DNA of 64,000 bases from Onchocerca volvulus (lineage: Eukaryota > Nematoda > Chromadorea > Rhabditida > Onchocercidae). A program made the position numbers and the translations under genes. Shown here piece after piece: positions 1 to 10,955 of this stretch. Location: assembly GCA_000499405.2 (NCBI GenBank), contig HG738138.1, positions 18,763,753 through 18,827,752 on the forward strand, read 5' to 3'. Each line of letters opens with the position of its first letter. Position 1 is the stretch's first letter. The notes under the pieces were generated by a model. It was not told where the DNA came from, made no database searches, and was given only the letters and a program-made list of their open reading frames with translations.

Positions 1-1650
1 CAGCTATAGATGAAGTGGCAGTTGTTATAGTCGGAGACAAATTCCAACTTAGAGATATTGTTCTTCACCGGAGAAATGATCAATTGACAAAAATTACAGA
101 AACTCATCGGTGCTACGATGCTCTGTAATATCCAATCATTTTTTGGAATGGTGCCGATAATATCACTTAAACATTAAGGTGATAGCGCAATGAACTATTA
201 TACCGATTAATGATTCGAGAGAATGAAGACAATCACATTTTGAAATACCGTCAGTTGTTTCACCTATATATCTAGATATGTATGCAAAAATCGAAACAGA
301 ACATTTGATATTCATTCGTTTGAATCAGACCAAGCTTCGATTTGAAGAATACATTCATTTGCGAGATGCAGTTGTAAATGACGGTAATACAACTAAGTTG
401 GAAGACTAACGATTTTGCCATCTTCATATACAGGCAGTTCATGTCATATGCATGAGTACGCTCAAGATGCAATTATCTATGTTCGTTACTACTGACGTTC
501 AGACTTATTCATTACATTCACATGCAATCTAGCTTGAGACGATATACAACAGCTCTTATTTCCTGAGCAATCGCCGATGGATGGGCATGACATCACAGCA
601 CGTATTTTCAGAAAGAAGCTGAAATCGCTGATGAATTTCATGGTAAAACAGGATTTGAATCTGTGCGCTGCTGGATATAGTCCATAGAATGACAAAAGAG
701 AGGACTGCCACACACGCATATACTAATCTGATTTTGTCATAAAAAATCGATTCATATGCGTTGAAATACCCGATGTCGACGTCGATGGATTTGTATGAAG
801 TTGTGACGAAAAATATGATACATGGACCTTGCGGTACACTGAATCCAAATTCACCATCCATGATAGCGGAAAATACTCTAAGCGATATCCTCGAGCATTA
901 TTATCCAACACGGTTACGGGAAACGATGGATTCCTTTATACAGAAGATCAGCAGAAGGTGGGGTAAATTAACAACCATACAAATGTGGAATGGTGACATT
1001 GAAGTAGATAACCGGTGAGTTGTTCCATATTCGCCTTTGCTATTAAAAACATACAAAGCGCACATATATGTGGAATATTGTAACTCCGTTAAATTGATCA
1101 AATACATTTGTAAATACGTGAATAAAGGCAGCGACATGGCAGTTTTTGACGTGCGAATAGAAACAATTGATAGGAGTACAATATTAAATATCGATAAAAT
1201 CGCACAATATCAGGCTGGAAGATATATAAGCAATATTGAAGCTGTGATTAGAAATCGCGACCAAAATTCTCAATTAATTGGGAATGCCATCATCGAATCG
1301 ATCTGCTGTAAAATTACATCGAGAACAAAATCAAATATTCCTAAGCTAACACTTGAACAAAAAGACATTTATGATCAATAATGCAAACTGTCAATAACAT
1401 GATGGGAGAAATTTTTTTTCAGATGTGCCAGGAGGAACTGGTAAAACATTCCTAATTAGATTGATTCTATCAGCAATTCGATCCCAAAATGACATAGCCT
1501 TAGCCTTGCACCGTCCGGAATAGTTGCGATACCGCTATCAGGTGAAGAACCGTTCATTCCGCTTTGAAACTGCCACTGAAGTTCTCAGGTGCAACATTTT
1601 CAAAGCATTCGGTATGGCAAAAGTATTGCAGAAATGTAAATTTATTGTCT
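1..1650 (+). mobile_element. Decayed Helitron (Rep/helicase) remnant, 5' truncated by the window edge
   Basis: Translation in shifting frames gives, in the order expected for a Helitron protein, pieces of the Helitron_like_N and replication-initiator region and then the start of the PIF1-type helicase. Near 1-150 there is IDEVAVVIVGDKFQLRDIV and THRCYDAL followed by a stop and YPIIFWNGAD. Near 365-560 there is VVNDGNTT and a broken HMHEYAQDAIIYVRYY. At 761-860 there is VVTKNMIHGPCGTLNPNSP, at 1020-1140 KTYKAHIYVEYCNSVKLIKY and CKYVNKGSDMAVF, and at 1420-1500 a Walker A segment, PGGTGKTFLIRLILSAIRS. Several stops and frameshifts make it non-functional. The region between the CKYVNKGSD box and the Walker A box is much shorter than in intact elements, so an internal deletion is inferred. 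The upstream end is outside the window. A fusion to a host gene is unlikely because the frame is broken many times. Confidence 0.9.
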
Positions 1651-3060
1651 TTTAGACATACGTTGTCTTAAAATTTATGAAAATTCCGAAAGAAGAATAA
1701 TCGTTAAAGAAGTTCTCAAAATATTGAGATTAATTTGCTAAAGTCAACAAATAGTTAAAGGGGAAACAAACGCCAGATTTCAAGAGAACAGGAAGATTAA
1801 TAAATGAAACATAATGAAATGGAAGCTGAAAAAGAGAGAAAATGTGAAAAAAATGCGATGAAGAAAGGTAGAAAGTTAAGAAATTAAGAAATTATTGGGA
1901 AAAAATGACCAATAGTTAAACTTACTTGTTTTCCTTTTATTCCTGACTAGTTTTTAATAAACTATGGCTGCGATATCTTTCTTATTTCACAAAAATTTCA
2001 TTAATCCCATTTACATTGAAGTGAAGGTGAGAGTCATCAACTTAAGACTCTCATATCAACAACAACACCTGAATTGGTCGCAAAAATCTCTGCAGTTTTG
2101 AAATAATTTGCGACAGATGACAAATGATGAATGCGACCGGAATGCAATGACCAAATTCCGAAAAAATGAATAGAAATCCCTGCTAATGTTAAAAAATGAT
2201 GAAAAATACTCATATTTTTTCTTTTCAATGATGAAAAACATCTCTTTCATCGATCAGAGCTCAAGTAACCATTCAACAATCTTTTCAGTTTAAACCAACG
2301 CAAAATCAAAATTCCCCAGAACACCTGCTTCATGCAATTTTCATTTTCTACTTGCATTTATATACAATAACCAAACAAAGGTATATCAAATATCTTGTTA
2401 AATCTCGCATAATATTGATCCGTACTTCATATGCCCTCTCACTTCCAAAACCACTTATCTCAACAGAGACCTATGATTTAGGAGGGGTCAAAGGCAACTA
2501 TTTAATATTTGTTGACTATTTATTATATTTATTTATTTATTATTTTATAATTATACCTATTTATTATAAGCTACTTAGATAACGCCTCTTTTTTTTCGAG
2601 CTTAAGCAATACTAAATGCACCTTTTATTTATTTTTTTTTAAGTGAAAATTACTAAATATACATGATGTACAATGCAAACGCATGCCTACATTTATAAAT
2701 GAGTAATGAGCACCAACAATAATGTACAATTTCATGAAAAATATGAAATCTCATTTCAATTTATTTGAAAGGGACTATTTGAAAATAAACGCTTTTTTAA
2801 TATATGACTGTAATTAAAAAACTTTCTACTCTAGTTAACCTTCCATAATACATTACAAACATGATCGACATAGCTTATAGCTGAACATCTTTTTCTTTAA
2901 AACTAAGATTAGTTAATAATTAACCGTTCTTCATAATTCGTTTCTTAATTAAACAGGCTTATGTAAATCTTTGAAGTTTGAAAGTGAAAAGTTTGAAACA
3001 TTATCTAGCAATAAATATATGCAAGATCATTGGCAACAGAAAGTGAGCATTTATTATTTT
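1651..3060. other. Intergenic AT-rich sequence
   Basis: No coding trail could be supported here. The stretch holds short A/T homopolymers and TTTATTTA-rich sequence around 2510-2640, and may include the eroded 3' part of the Helitron up to an undefined end. The only open frames are low-complexity. Confidence 0.5.
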
Positions 3061-4235
3061 TCATCTTTGTAGCCCATCAGATCGTTTCTCGAATATCCGC
3101 AAAAACTTCCCTTTTGAAAACTGCTTCGCTGAAGTATTTACTTACGAAAGTTTTAAACAAATCATCCAAATACTAAATTCTAAAAGTGTTTAAGTTTAAG
3201 CAGAATTATATCATAAGGTATATTTAACACAAATTACAAAACTTAAATATTAATAAACACAAAACAAAATAACCTTCCTCAATTCCTAAGGTATAAGCGG
3301 AATTCTGCAAATTTCTTACGTATTCCATTAACTGATCTGCACTAAATTGTCCAAGCTCTAAAGGAACAGTATGATAGCAAAGCAACATTTCAAATTGCAT
3401 CAGTTTTAAAATTTGCAGGTGAACCTTCAAAATTACTGATCTTTCGAGAATAGTAAAGAATTTTTTAAATAAAGGATCCTTTTTTAATTCTCAGATTGAC
3501 TTAATGTTTAAATTACATTGTATTTCTAATGTTACTTCGAATAAATATTGTCAGCAACATTCTTACCATTGACAAGACGTACATCCTGCGTATCTAACTC
3601 GGTTCGAAAACGACTTGATCTAAAATCACCAGCTGCTGTCTGAAAAAACAATGTAGTCCAATAGTCAATCTGGTATATGACATACATATAATGATAAAGA
3701 ATATACTATATACAAAACAGCATTCATTACGACTAAACTGCAACAGTTGCTTCGTAATAATCTAAAAATCCTAATAACTTGCAAATATAATGATCGAAAA
3801 ACCGCATAAAGCAAAACGTCAAATAACGTTCCGTTATAATCAGCACTCCTAAGATACTCACAAGATATCAGCCAATGAAAGATTTGAGAATATAGAAATG
3901 AAACAAGTTGTTTAACTAGATTATAGACGTGATAGTAGTTAGAAAAGTTCATTCTAAATATGGAGTACTTCAATATACAAATGTCATACTAATATCTGTG
4001 AAATGTGAAAAAACCAATATCTTTGAACTGTCCAGAAATGTCGATTCATTGGAAACAAGTTAGCAACTAATCGACAGCGATAACCATAAATAAAACTTAC
4101 AGTTAAAGTTCTATTCATATCCCATGCGCCAGGTACATTCTCGGGAAAAAGTTCAGGTGATTTTCGATGAGCGATATTTTCGTTGCAGACAAGATTTGGG
4201 TTTTTTGCTTTCTCAACTGCCGGAGAATCGACCAT
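3061..4235 (-). CDS. Small four-exon gene, uncharacterised helical protein of about 163 residues
   Basis: Four exons join with matching splice phase on the minus strand: 4235-4101 (starts MVDSPAVEKAKNPNLVCNEN), 3639-3567 (TAAGDFRSSRFRTELDTQDV), 3489-3274 (LKKDPLFKKFFTILERSV, then KVHLQILKLMQFEMLLCYHT and ADQLMEYVRNLQNSAYTLG) and about 3128-3061 (KQFSKGKFLRIFEKRSDGLQ, then stop). Introns begin GTAAG, GTAAG and GTTAT and end in AG. The last acceptor could instead lie 14 bases upstream in the same frame. The third exon looks like a continuous amphipathic helix bundle. I do not recognise the family. A faint resemblance to the helical part of Treslin/Sld3-type proteins is only an impression. The start codon lies about 85 bases from a Helitron-associated repeat, so the promoter may overlap transposon-derived DNA. 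Confidence 0.6.
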
Positions 4236-4319
4236 TTTCTGAAAAAAGGAAAAATTAATGCTGCCCAGAACATCAGTATACTGGCAAGTTCTAACAAACG
4301 TGTTGCCAATATATATATA

Positions 4320-4565
4320 TATATATACTAGCTGTACCCAGTCAAGCATTGCTGTGGCGAATAAAAATGTAAATGTTCGTTTATTCAAAACCTTAAATCT
4401 CCGAAAGTTCTTACCGACTGTTTTGAAATTTTGACACAACGTTGCATTCGCATATTTGCATGTTTTTATATACTTTTTATATACACGCATTCTGCGGCTC
4501 AGTCTGGTTAGGTGGAAAAGATCCAGCTTGGGACGATTTACAGCAGTTTTTACTATGACGATATA
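4320..4565 (-). repeat. Dispersed repeat tail ending in an AT microsatellite
   Basis: Read on the minus strand, the segment runs through a block with the translated look LSRRMRVYKKYIKTCKYANA, then CLTFKTVGK-like sequence, and ends GACTGGGTACAGCTAGT followed by an (AT)n run at 4310-4327. A related but diverged copy lies on the plus strand at about 46290-46400 (shared GCAACGTTG, TTTCAAAAC, ATCGGT or GTCGGT, and AACGAACATTTA blocks). Ending in a GGGTACAGCTAGT-like motif plus a short microsatellite is typical of RTE-type non-LTR element and SINE tails, but no reverse transcriptase is present here. It is joined directly to a Helitron scrap at about 4570. Confidence 0.6.
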
Positions 4566-4569
4566 CAAC

Positions 4570-4765
4570 ATTAAAGGCTGTTGTATATCGTCCCAAGCTG
4601 GAATGCACGTGAATGTAATGCTTAGGTCTGAATGCCCGTAGTGACGAACATACACAATTGCATCTTTAGTGTACTTATGCATATGACGGGTATTGCCTGC
4701 ATATGGAGTGAAATCGTTAGTCTTCCAACGTTTGTTGTATTACCGTCATTTACAACTATTTCATG
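4570..4765 (-). mobile_element. Second Helitron scrap (Helitron_like_N domain)
   Basis: The minus strand encodes IVVNDGNTTNVGRLTIS and then, in another frame, MHKYTKDAIVYVRHYGHSDL followed by SITFTCIPAWDDIQQPL. These correspond to the same domain as positions 365-560 of the first remnant but differ at many bases, so this is an independent old copy, not a recent duplicate. The two lie in opposite orientation 4 kb apart. Confidence 0.85.
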
Positions 4766-5142
4766 AACATAAATTTTTTTCTGTCTCTAATTTTAGATGT
4801 TTTCGGAATTAAAATTAAGGAAAAGAATTTTAAAATAGAAGTTTATTTAAATAACACTGTGATAACACGCAACATTAACATAACAATGCTCAAACCTCAC
4901 AATGTTAAATTCCAGACAAAGCTCTGGAAGATCCCAACGCCAAATTTATTCACAGATTACATTATATCCGGCTTAATTTTTACAGCTTGGCCCTGAATTT
5001 AAAAATTCAAATTGCAAGCTTCTGAGTGCGCGTAGGGCGTGATCCGTGGAAGCCTGCTGGGTAGTGAATGTAAAAATTGCGAGGCGTTTCCCGCTGGCAA
5101 GTTAGACAACGGTGAACGCATCAGTGAGGAATTGAAAGGAAA

Positions 5143-5540
5143 ATGCGATCAGAGAACACAGTCGAACGATCAGATAAGAAAATGGATCGAGTAACGGATC
5201 ATACAGTGAAATGTAGAAGAGGTAAGAATTAAGGATAACAGTCAAACAAGTGATATATTTAAAACAAACGACGTATTTCAAAAGAAATGGGTCAACATTA
5301 TAACCACCAATTAATATAGCATTTAGGCGGGAAAGAACATGTCATAACGGTATAGGTGGAGATGAAGGCGTTGATGATTGTGAAAATTGTTGGTTTCAGA
5401 ACAGGACGAAACATAAATGTCTTTGCAATATACATGATTGGAGAGTTGCAGCTGCAATTTGTCACTGGAGATATTGCAAAGCGCATTTAGAACTGGCTTT
5501 AATGGTTTTGAATTATTGCGCATTTCTGGAAGTTAAGTAG
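5143..5540 (+). CDS. Two-exon cysteine-rich protein, 99 residues, uncharacterised
   Basis: Exon 1 is 5143-5221 (begins MRSENTVERSDKKMDRVTDH, donor GTAAG) and exon 2 is 5320-5540 after acceptor TTAATATAG. Joining is in phase 1 and restores Ala. The second exon holds nine cysteines with the spacing C-x13-C-x2-C-x10-C-x-C, then further ones in the WRVAAAICHWRYCKAHLE stretch, and stops at TAG 5538-5540. Base composition from 5020 to 5220 is clearly richer in G+C than the surroundings, as expected for a 5' UTR and first exon. There is no signal peptide, so a metal-binding or disulfide-free intracellular role is more likely than secretion. The family was not recognised. Confidence 0.5.
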
Positions 5541-8500
5541 ACCTGTATTATTTAGCAGCAACAGGAAATGCTATAAATTGTGACATTGGCAATAAAAATA
5601 TTTGAAGGTCAAAATTCCCTAAAACTTATCAAATACGTCATTTTTTTAACGCGATCTTCGATAAAATGAGTAGTTTAATATGTAAATAATATATTTCTTT
5701 ATGACTGTCATTTAAACAAACAAAATAAGTGGAGAATTTTTCTACACTTGCAAACTTTTTCGGATATGTTTCTCAAGAATAGAAAGCAAGAGATCTAGAG
5801 AAGTCCTTTCTTTACATTTCTAAAAATGATCTAAATGATGATAGATATAAGTTAGTTTTCGAGAATTTTGGATCACTAATTTCCTTTCTCATTTCTTATC
5901 TTAATTCTGCTTTTCAGTCATTCGTAAATTAGATCATATTTAAGAAAAGTCGAGAGAAGATTTTTCAGGCTAATTCTTTTACAGACTAACTTTTTGCATC
6001 ACTTTTATGCACCAAACATCTTTAAAGACAATATCAGACATGCAGAATTCACATGATGTTCTTTCTAATACGATTTTCGTAAATCATTAATTTACGCTTT
6101 TTCAAAAATGAGATTGTTCCTGATGAAAGATGATGTTTCTAGTGTGCACAGCAATCTGTTGATAAATAACCATTTTGAGGACAAAGGGGATAATGCGGAA
6201 GGGTTCAATTTTTACTCGATTTTCAGTTTTTAAAGACAAAAAATTTTCCTGTCAAATTTAGAGAGTGGCTAGCTTGGGTTCTCTTCCCAGTTCCTAGTTT
6301 TAACTTATTAATTGGCAGAAAAGCAAAATAAAAGTTTGGTGTAAAGTTTAGAAATTTGAGCCATTAGATTTCTCCGTAGGATATAGCTTTTGTTTGCTTG
6401 AACATCTAATTATTCTGATTTGAAAGCGTCAGCTTCTTGGTAATTTTTATCAGAATTTTCAGTATGATGTGATATATGGTTTCTTAAATAAAAGGAACAA
6501 AAAAATGCAGAAGATATGCCTATGACTAATTTTTCGAAAAATATTTGTATTTTGAAACTAGAAATAAAGAAATAAGCAAGTTTAAAATTACATTAGAAAC
6601 GAAATGAATCAAATTTTCGAAGAGATTTCTGAATTCCATACTTTGCTAACAGCTATTTGAACTTTCTAAGAATGTCTTTTCTGGAATAGTTTCACTATAA
6701 TTAGTTAAAATGTGAACAGAGTAAATTCTTACTTAAAAAAGTTAGAAAATTAAGGCGAAATATAAAAAATTAATTTCTTTTCTAAAAAAGATTCTGAAGT
6801 TTATTTTTGAATCTAAACATATCATAAACGAATATCTGTTGAAAAGCGAAATGTCTCTGAAAGTTCGCCATGAGAAAAATAGGTTAGTATGTTAGTTTAG
6901 TAGTTAATTCGTAGGTTAGTTAATATATTTCAAAAATTAAAAACATTCTGAAAAACAATTCAAATGGCTATAGAGTTTGAGTTAAAAAGCAAGATAGTAG
7001 ATGGCGCTTTATTGACTATTGATACTGCTGATGTTGAAAACTGTTAAAGTGAAATAGTTGTCAAAATGTAGGACAGAAGTAATCCGATAGGCATTTTGAG
7101 GAATCGTAAAAAAAATCGTTAAGTGGAGTATTGATATTTATTAAGGAATCTTAATTAGATCTGCATACATTTCACTTACGGAAGATATTAATCTGGGTTA
7201 TATTCATAGACAATTTCAAATATTTTAATATTTAAAAATAGCCTTATACACTATTGTTTAAACTTGAAGTATCTGAAAATCCATCAAATTCTTCATGATT
7301 CGCTTACCTGTTTCTTTCATTTAACATTATAATATCAATCTCTTGAACATGCTGTACAACTCTTCACTGTCCTTTATTTTCGTTGAGAAATGCTTCCAGT
7401 TGCTTTCCTATTCTATAACTTAATTTCAAAATCATTTGAATTAGCTTATGAATCGAATCACTTGATCTATGAATCTACGTGACATCTTTACGTCTTTGCT
7501 TTTGGCAATATAACTCTAATCTTAATTTGCCTTACAAGACAGGTGTCGAATGTGAAATGAGCAGTACAGGATTGATTGAGGAGATTGCTATCAATTCTAG
7601 AAACAATATCTCGATGATTTGAAAAAATATCTGCTAACTGTTTGCTGGATAATTCTTGGAAAATTTAACAACAGAACTTTTTCGGCTAATTATTAATCTA
7701 ACACATTTTTTACAAGAAGAATTCTTTATCATGAAATCTTGCAAAAATGCATAATTTTTAGAAAGATTAATGTTAACTGATAAATCGGAATCATGTGTCC
7801 ATCATTGAATGTCGAAGACGCCAAAAACCATTTGATAATGCGAAATATATTTCAGAAATTTTATGAATGCTTATTTCTACCGTAAGCGATAGATGTAACT
7901 AATTATTCTCTCAATTGTTCTCTTAATTTTCTTATCATTCTTCATGTCATCGGAAACACCGATCATCATTGAATGGTAATGATACTGTTTCCATCGACTG
8001 TAATCTCAATTAAAGTGACAGATACTTCAAAATATTTAATGGCAATCTTTTGCGCTTGTTTGTACTTAGAGGGAGAAAAAAGCTTGAATTTTTATAGACA
8101 TATAAATCCCACTTAATATAGGAATCAATTATATATTTTATAAATATAAAAGTGAGCTCTTAACTCTCATTGCTTTTGTTGATAAATTACGTTACCTCTC
8201 AACCGAGATGACTTTTGTATCATTAAGAGAACGATGTTTTCACAAACGATGGAAAGGAGTGATAACAGAAGAATTTTGTCAAAGAATTTTGTCATAATTT
8301 AAAGGAAATAGGCTAATCTTTTAAATTTGTAAATGAGTAATCTTATGAATGCAAATCAAATATAGATCATTTAAATATCATTTATTTGCTTTTTTTTTTC
8401 ATACTTTTCAAAACTAAATTTACGACACTAAGATTACATATCTCCACTCTTCGCACAATATAGTATATTATTTATCCTATGTGCTGACAATATTCTTTTT

Positions 8501-8856
8501 TGCTCAGATATAATTCTTAGGTAAGTAAAGCCATAATAAAAACTGTCGTGGGATAAAGCATGAGCGATTACAATTTCAGAGAAAAAATGAAACGAACTCT
8601 CTATAGTATCTCTTGTGCGTCTTGGCTGATGATATACCGTCGTAATAAACAGCACTCAAAACTAACGTCACTTTTTCATCTCTCCTTATATGCTATGATT
8701 TCAGTCTTATTGCTTGAATTATTGACGTATTATTAACAGATATATAACTGCAATTTTTTTTCCATTCATTTTTCAGAAAGTGACTTTTTCAGATATCTTT
8801 TTTGCACTATATTGGAATTGCGAATACAGTTTCATTGCTTTCTAATTCTCAGTCTA
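5541..8856. other. Intergenic AT-rich sequence
   Basis: I see no exon with supporting splice signals. A minus-strand frame at 8434-8655 ends in plausible protein (EQKRILSAHRINNILYCAK), but its only acceptor gives an immediate stop when joined to the candidate exon to its right, so it is not called. Confidence 0.5.
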
Positions 8857-9215
8857 CTAACTGAAGTTTAATAAGGAAAGAAAATAACAGAGCAATGAAT
8901 GGTCCGAATCAAATGTTTCTCGGCTGTCAAATTCATCCAGCCCTCGTCCTTCTTCATCCATGACTATGCAATACGCATCCATGTACTTCCTGCCCAATGA
9001 TATAAATTTCAAATTCGTAGTTATGCTTAAAAATAATTTCTGAATAGTATTTTAAAGTGAAATACAAAGGAACGAAATACAAACTTGCAAAATCCAATTA
9101 ATACTGGCAATGTATCAATTCTTACAATCTTGCAAATTCAATCGATTAGGATCACTATCATCTTTCATCGACAACTCGAAAGTTTCAACTTTATTACTCC
9201 TAACCCCCTTTTTTA
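8857..9215 (-). CDS. Candidate minus-strand exons of an unrecognised acidic protein
   Basis: Two stretches look coding. At about 9215-9131 the minus strand, after acceptor GGTTAG, reads SNKVETFELSMKDDSDPNRL and then NLQD before a GTAAG donor. At 8989-8857, after acceptor GGGCAG, it reads KYMDAYCIVMDEEGRGLDEF followed by DSRETFDSDHSLLCYFLS and a stop. The two do not join in phase (the join creates TGA). An exon may be missing, the first exon may instead read on to its own stop (DCKN), or this may be a decayed gene. A further open stretch at 9300-9400 (WKFLRNELEEVLLQLIRRRL) may belong to it. Confidence 0.3.
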
Positions 9216-9432
9216 TATTTCATTTTATTTTACACTGATCACGCTGTGACATTACTTATTGTGTTTAATAAAGTATTTATTTTACCCCTTTCTACAATCG
9301 TCGTCTAATTAATTGCAACAAAACTTCCTCCAACTCATTTCTAAGAAATTTCCACGAAGTCCCGACAAAAATCCGGACATGACCAGCATAATTTTAGTAA
9401 TTTACATTTGAGAAAATTTTGAAAAAATTTCG

Positions 9433-9530
9433 AACTTGAACAAATCTCTTTACAGAGATTTGTTCAAGTTCTAGATTTGTTCAACTTCAAGAGATTTGTT
9501 CAAGAGATGTAAAGAGATTTGTTCAAGTTC
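9433..9530. repeat. Perfect 17-bp inverted repeat plus nearby direct copies
   Basis: Positions 9433-9449 and 9454-9470 are exact reverse complements around a TTAC loop. The right-arm motif AGAGATTTGTTCAAG recurs at about 9491-9505 and 9514-9528. It looks like a small foldback cluster grown by local duplication. Confidence 0.85.
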
Positions 9531-10450
9531 AGGTTCATATCATTTGCTTTAGATGCAATTAAACATCATGTTGGAAAGAATATCTTTTGAAGGTGCACAA
9601 TGATCATTTATTCCTAAACTAAACTGGGCAGTCAATGAATTGTGTATTCAGAAGACATCTTTGTATTCACGAATCTAAAATTATTTTGGACGAAAATATT
9701 GCTGGAGACGACGTGAATTAGAAAGTGCATGAGCATATATAAACAAATACTAAAACTTTCATTAAGATATGAAAATTTCAACAGCCAGTCTTAATCAGTT
9801 AAAAGTGCCAATGCAATTTAATATTCAGAAGAAAAGAATTGCTTTCGATATCATTAGTATTACTTTTTATTTGAAAGATAGTAAATATTGAGACAGATCT
9901 GTATAATTTGATGCCATGTTTTTTGCAAATAAATGTTAATATACTAAATATGATCAACATAAAGTAACTGGAACGGATGGATTCTCAGTCTTTACCAGTC
10001 TAATTTCGAAGATGAACAATATGGGAATAGCTCCAAGAAGAAATGCGCAAAAATCCATTCAGCGGTTGATCTGAATACATCTGTTGAACGTATATTCACT
10101 GCTTCATCTAGTCAGAATTGTTATCTGTTTATTAATGATTTAGCTGATAGGTGTATTCAAACAGACTACTCTTGAAGTGATCACATTTTAATAAATGTAC
10201 GAATAGTTTTTGTATCATTATTGTTTGGATGCGTGCAAGTCTAAATATAAATTGAAAGAATTATCCGAGATGAATAATCAGGATGATGAAATGGTGATTT
10301 GAAAGGAATATTCAGATTGATGAAGTGGTAACTGAAAAGAATATTCAGGGTGACAAATTAGAGATATATCAATGTTTATGAATAAAACTCACAGGTTAAA
10401 ATCAAAGTTATGGGAAATTAGCTTAAAAACGATGCATATAATTACCGCAA

Positions 10451-10785
10451 AGTCAAATTAAATATGATACGTAATGAAGCAGTTATATACGGCAAAGTGA
10501 ACGACTGGAGGAGTTGTGGGACGGAACGTCTTCAATCTATCCTCAGACTGTCAATGAGTATGACGTCTTGCTTGCTTGAATGAAGCGTAGACATTGAATG
10601 TGTGCTCCAAGTGGGCCATTTGCGGTAAGTAGAATTGACGCTGTGAGATGAACCAAACGTTGAGTAAAAGTGTTCCGCTTTTTCGGGGCTAGTTGATTTG
10701 GCGCCAATTGAAATTATATTGTCTAGTGTGTAGTGGGCATCAGATTGCGTGCTCCACGTCTTCCATTTTTGCATTCACATACTGA
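10451..10785 (-). repeat. Dispersed repeat copy 1 (partner at 45.63 kb)
   Basis: The reverse complement of this block matches 45632-45835 over some 200 bases, with shared blocks such as ACTCAACGTTTGGTTCATC, TCTACGCTTCATTCAAG versus TCTATGCTTCATTCAAG, GACGTCATACTCATT and CTTCATTACGTAT. Its minus strand holds an 80-codon open frame with a loosely repeated unit (KWKTWSTQSDAHYTL and KWPTWSTHSMSTLHS), but the frame is broken in the partner copy. No terminal repeats or coding domain allow a class to be assigned. Confidence 0.75.
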
Positions 10786-10955
10786 TATTACGTGAAAGTA
10801 ATGTGGTTTATGCATGTTCGATCCTCTGTACGTGCGTGCGTCTTCATAATGAGTTGTCGTGGATTTTTCAAATCCAATATCAAGATATTTTAAGAAACGT
10901 GATATCTCGAGTTATTATTTGCTTGAATAGTTCATTGCATGGTTAATCAATCAGA

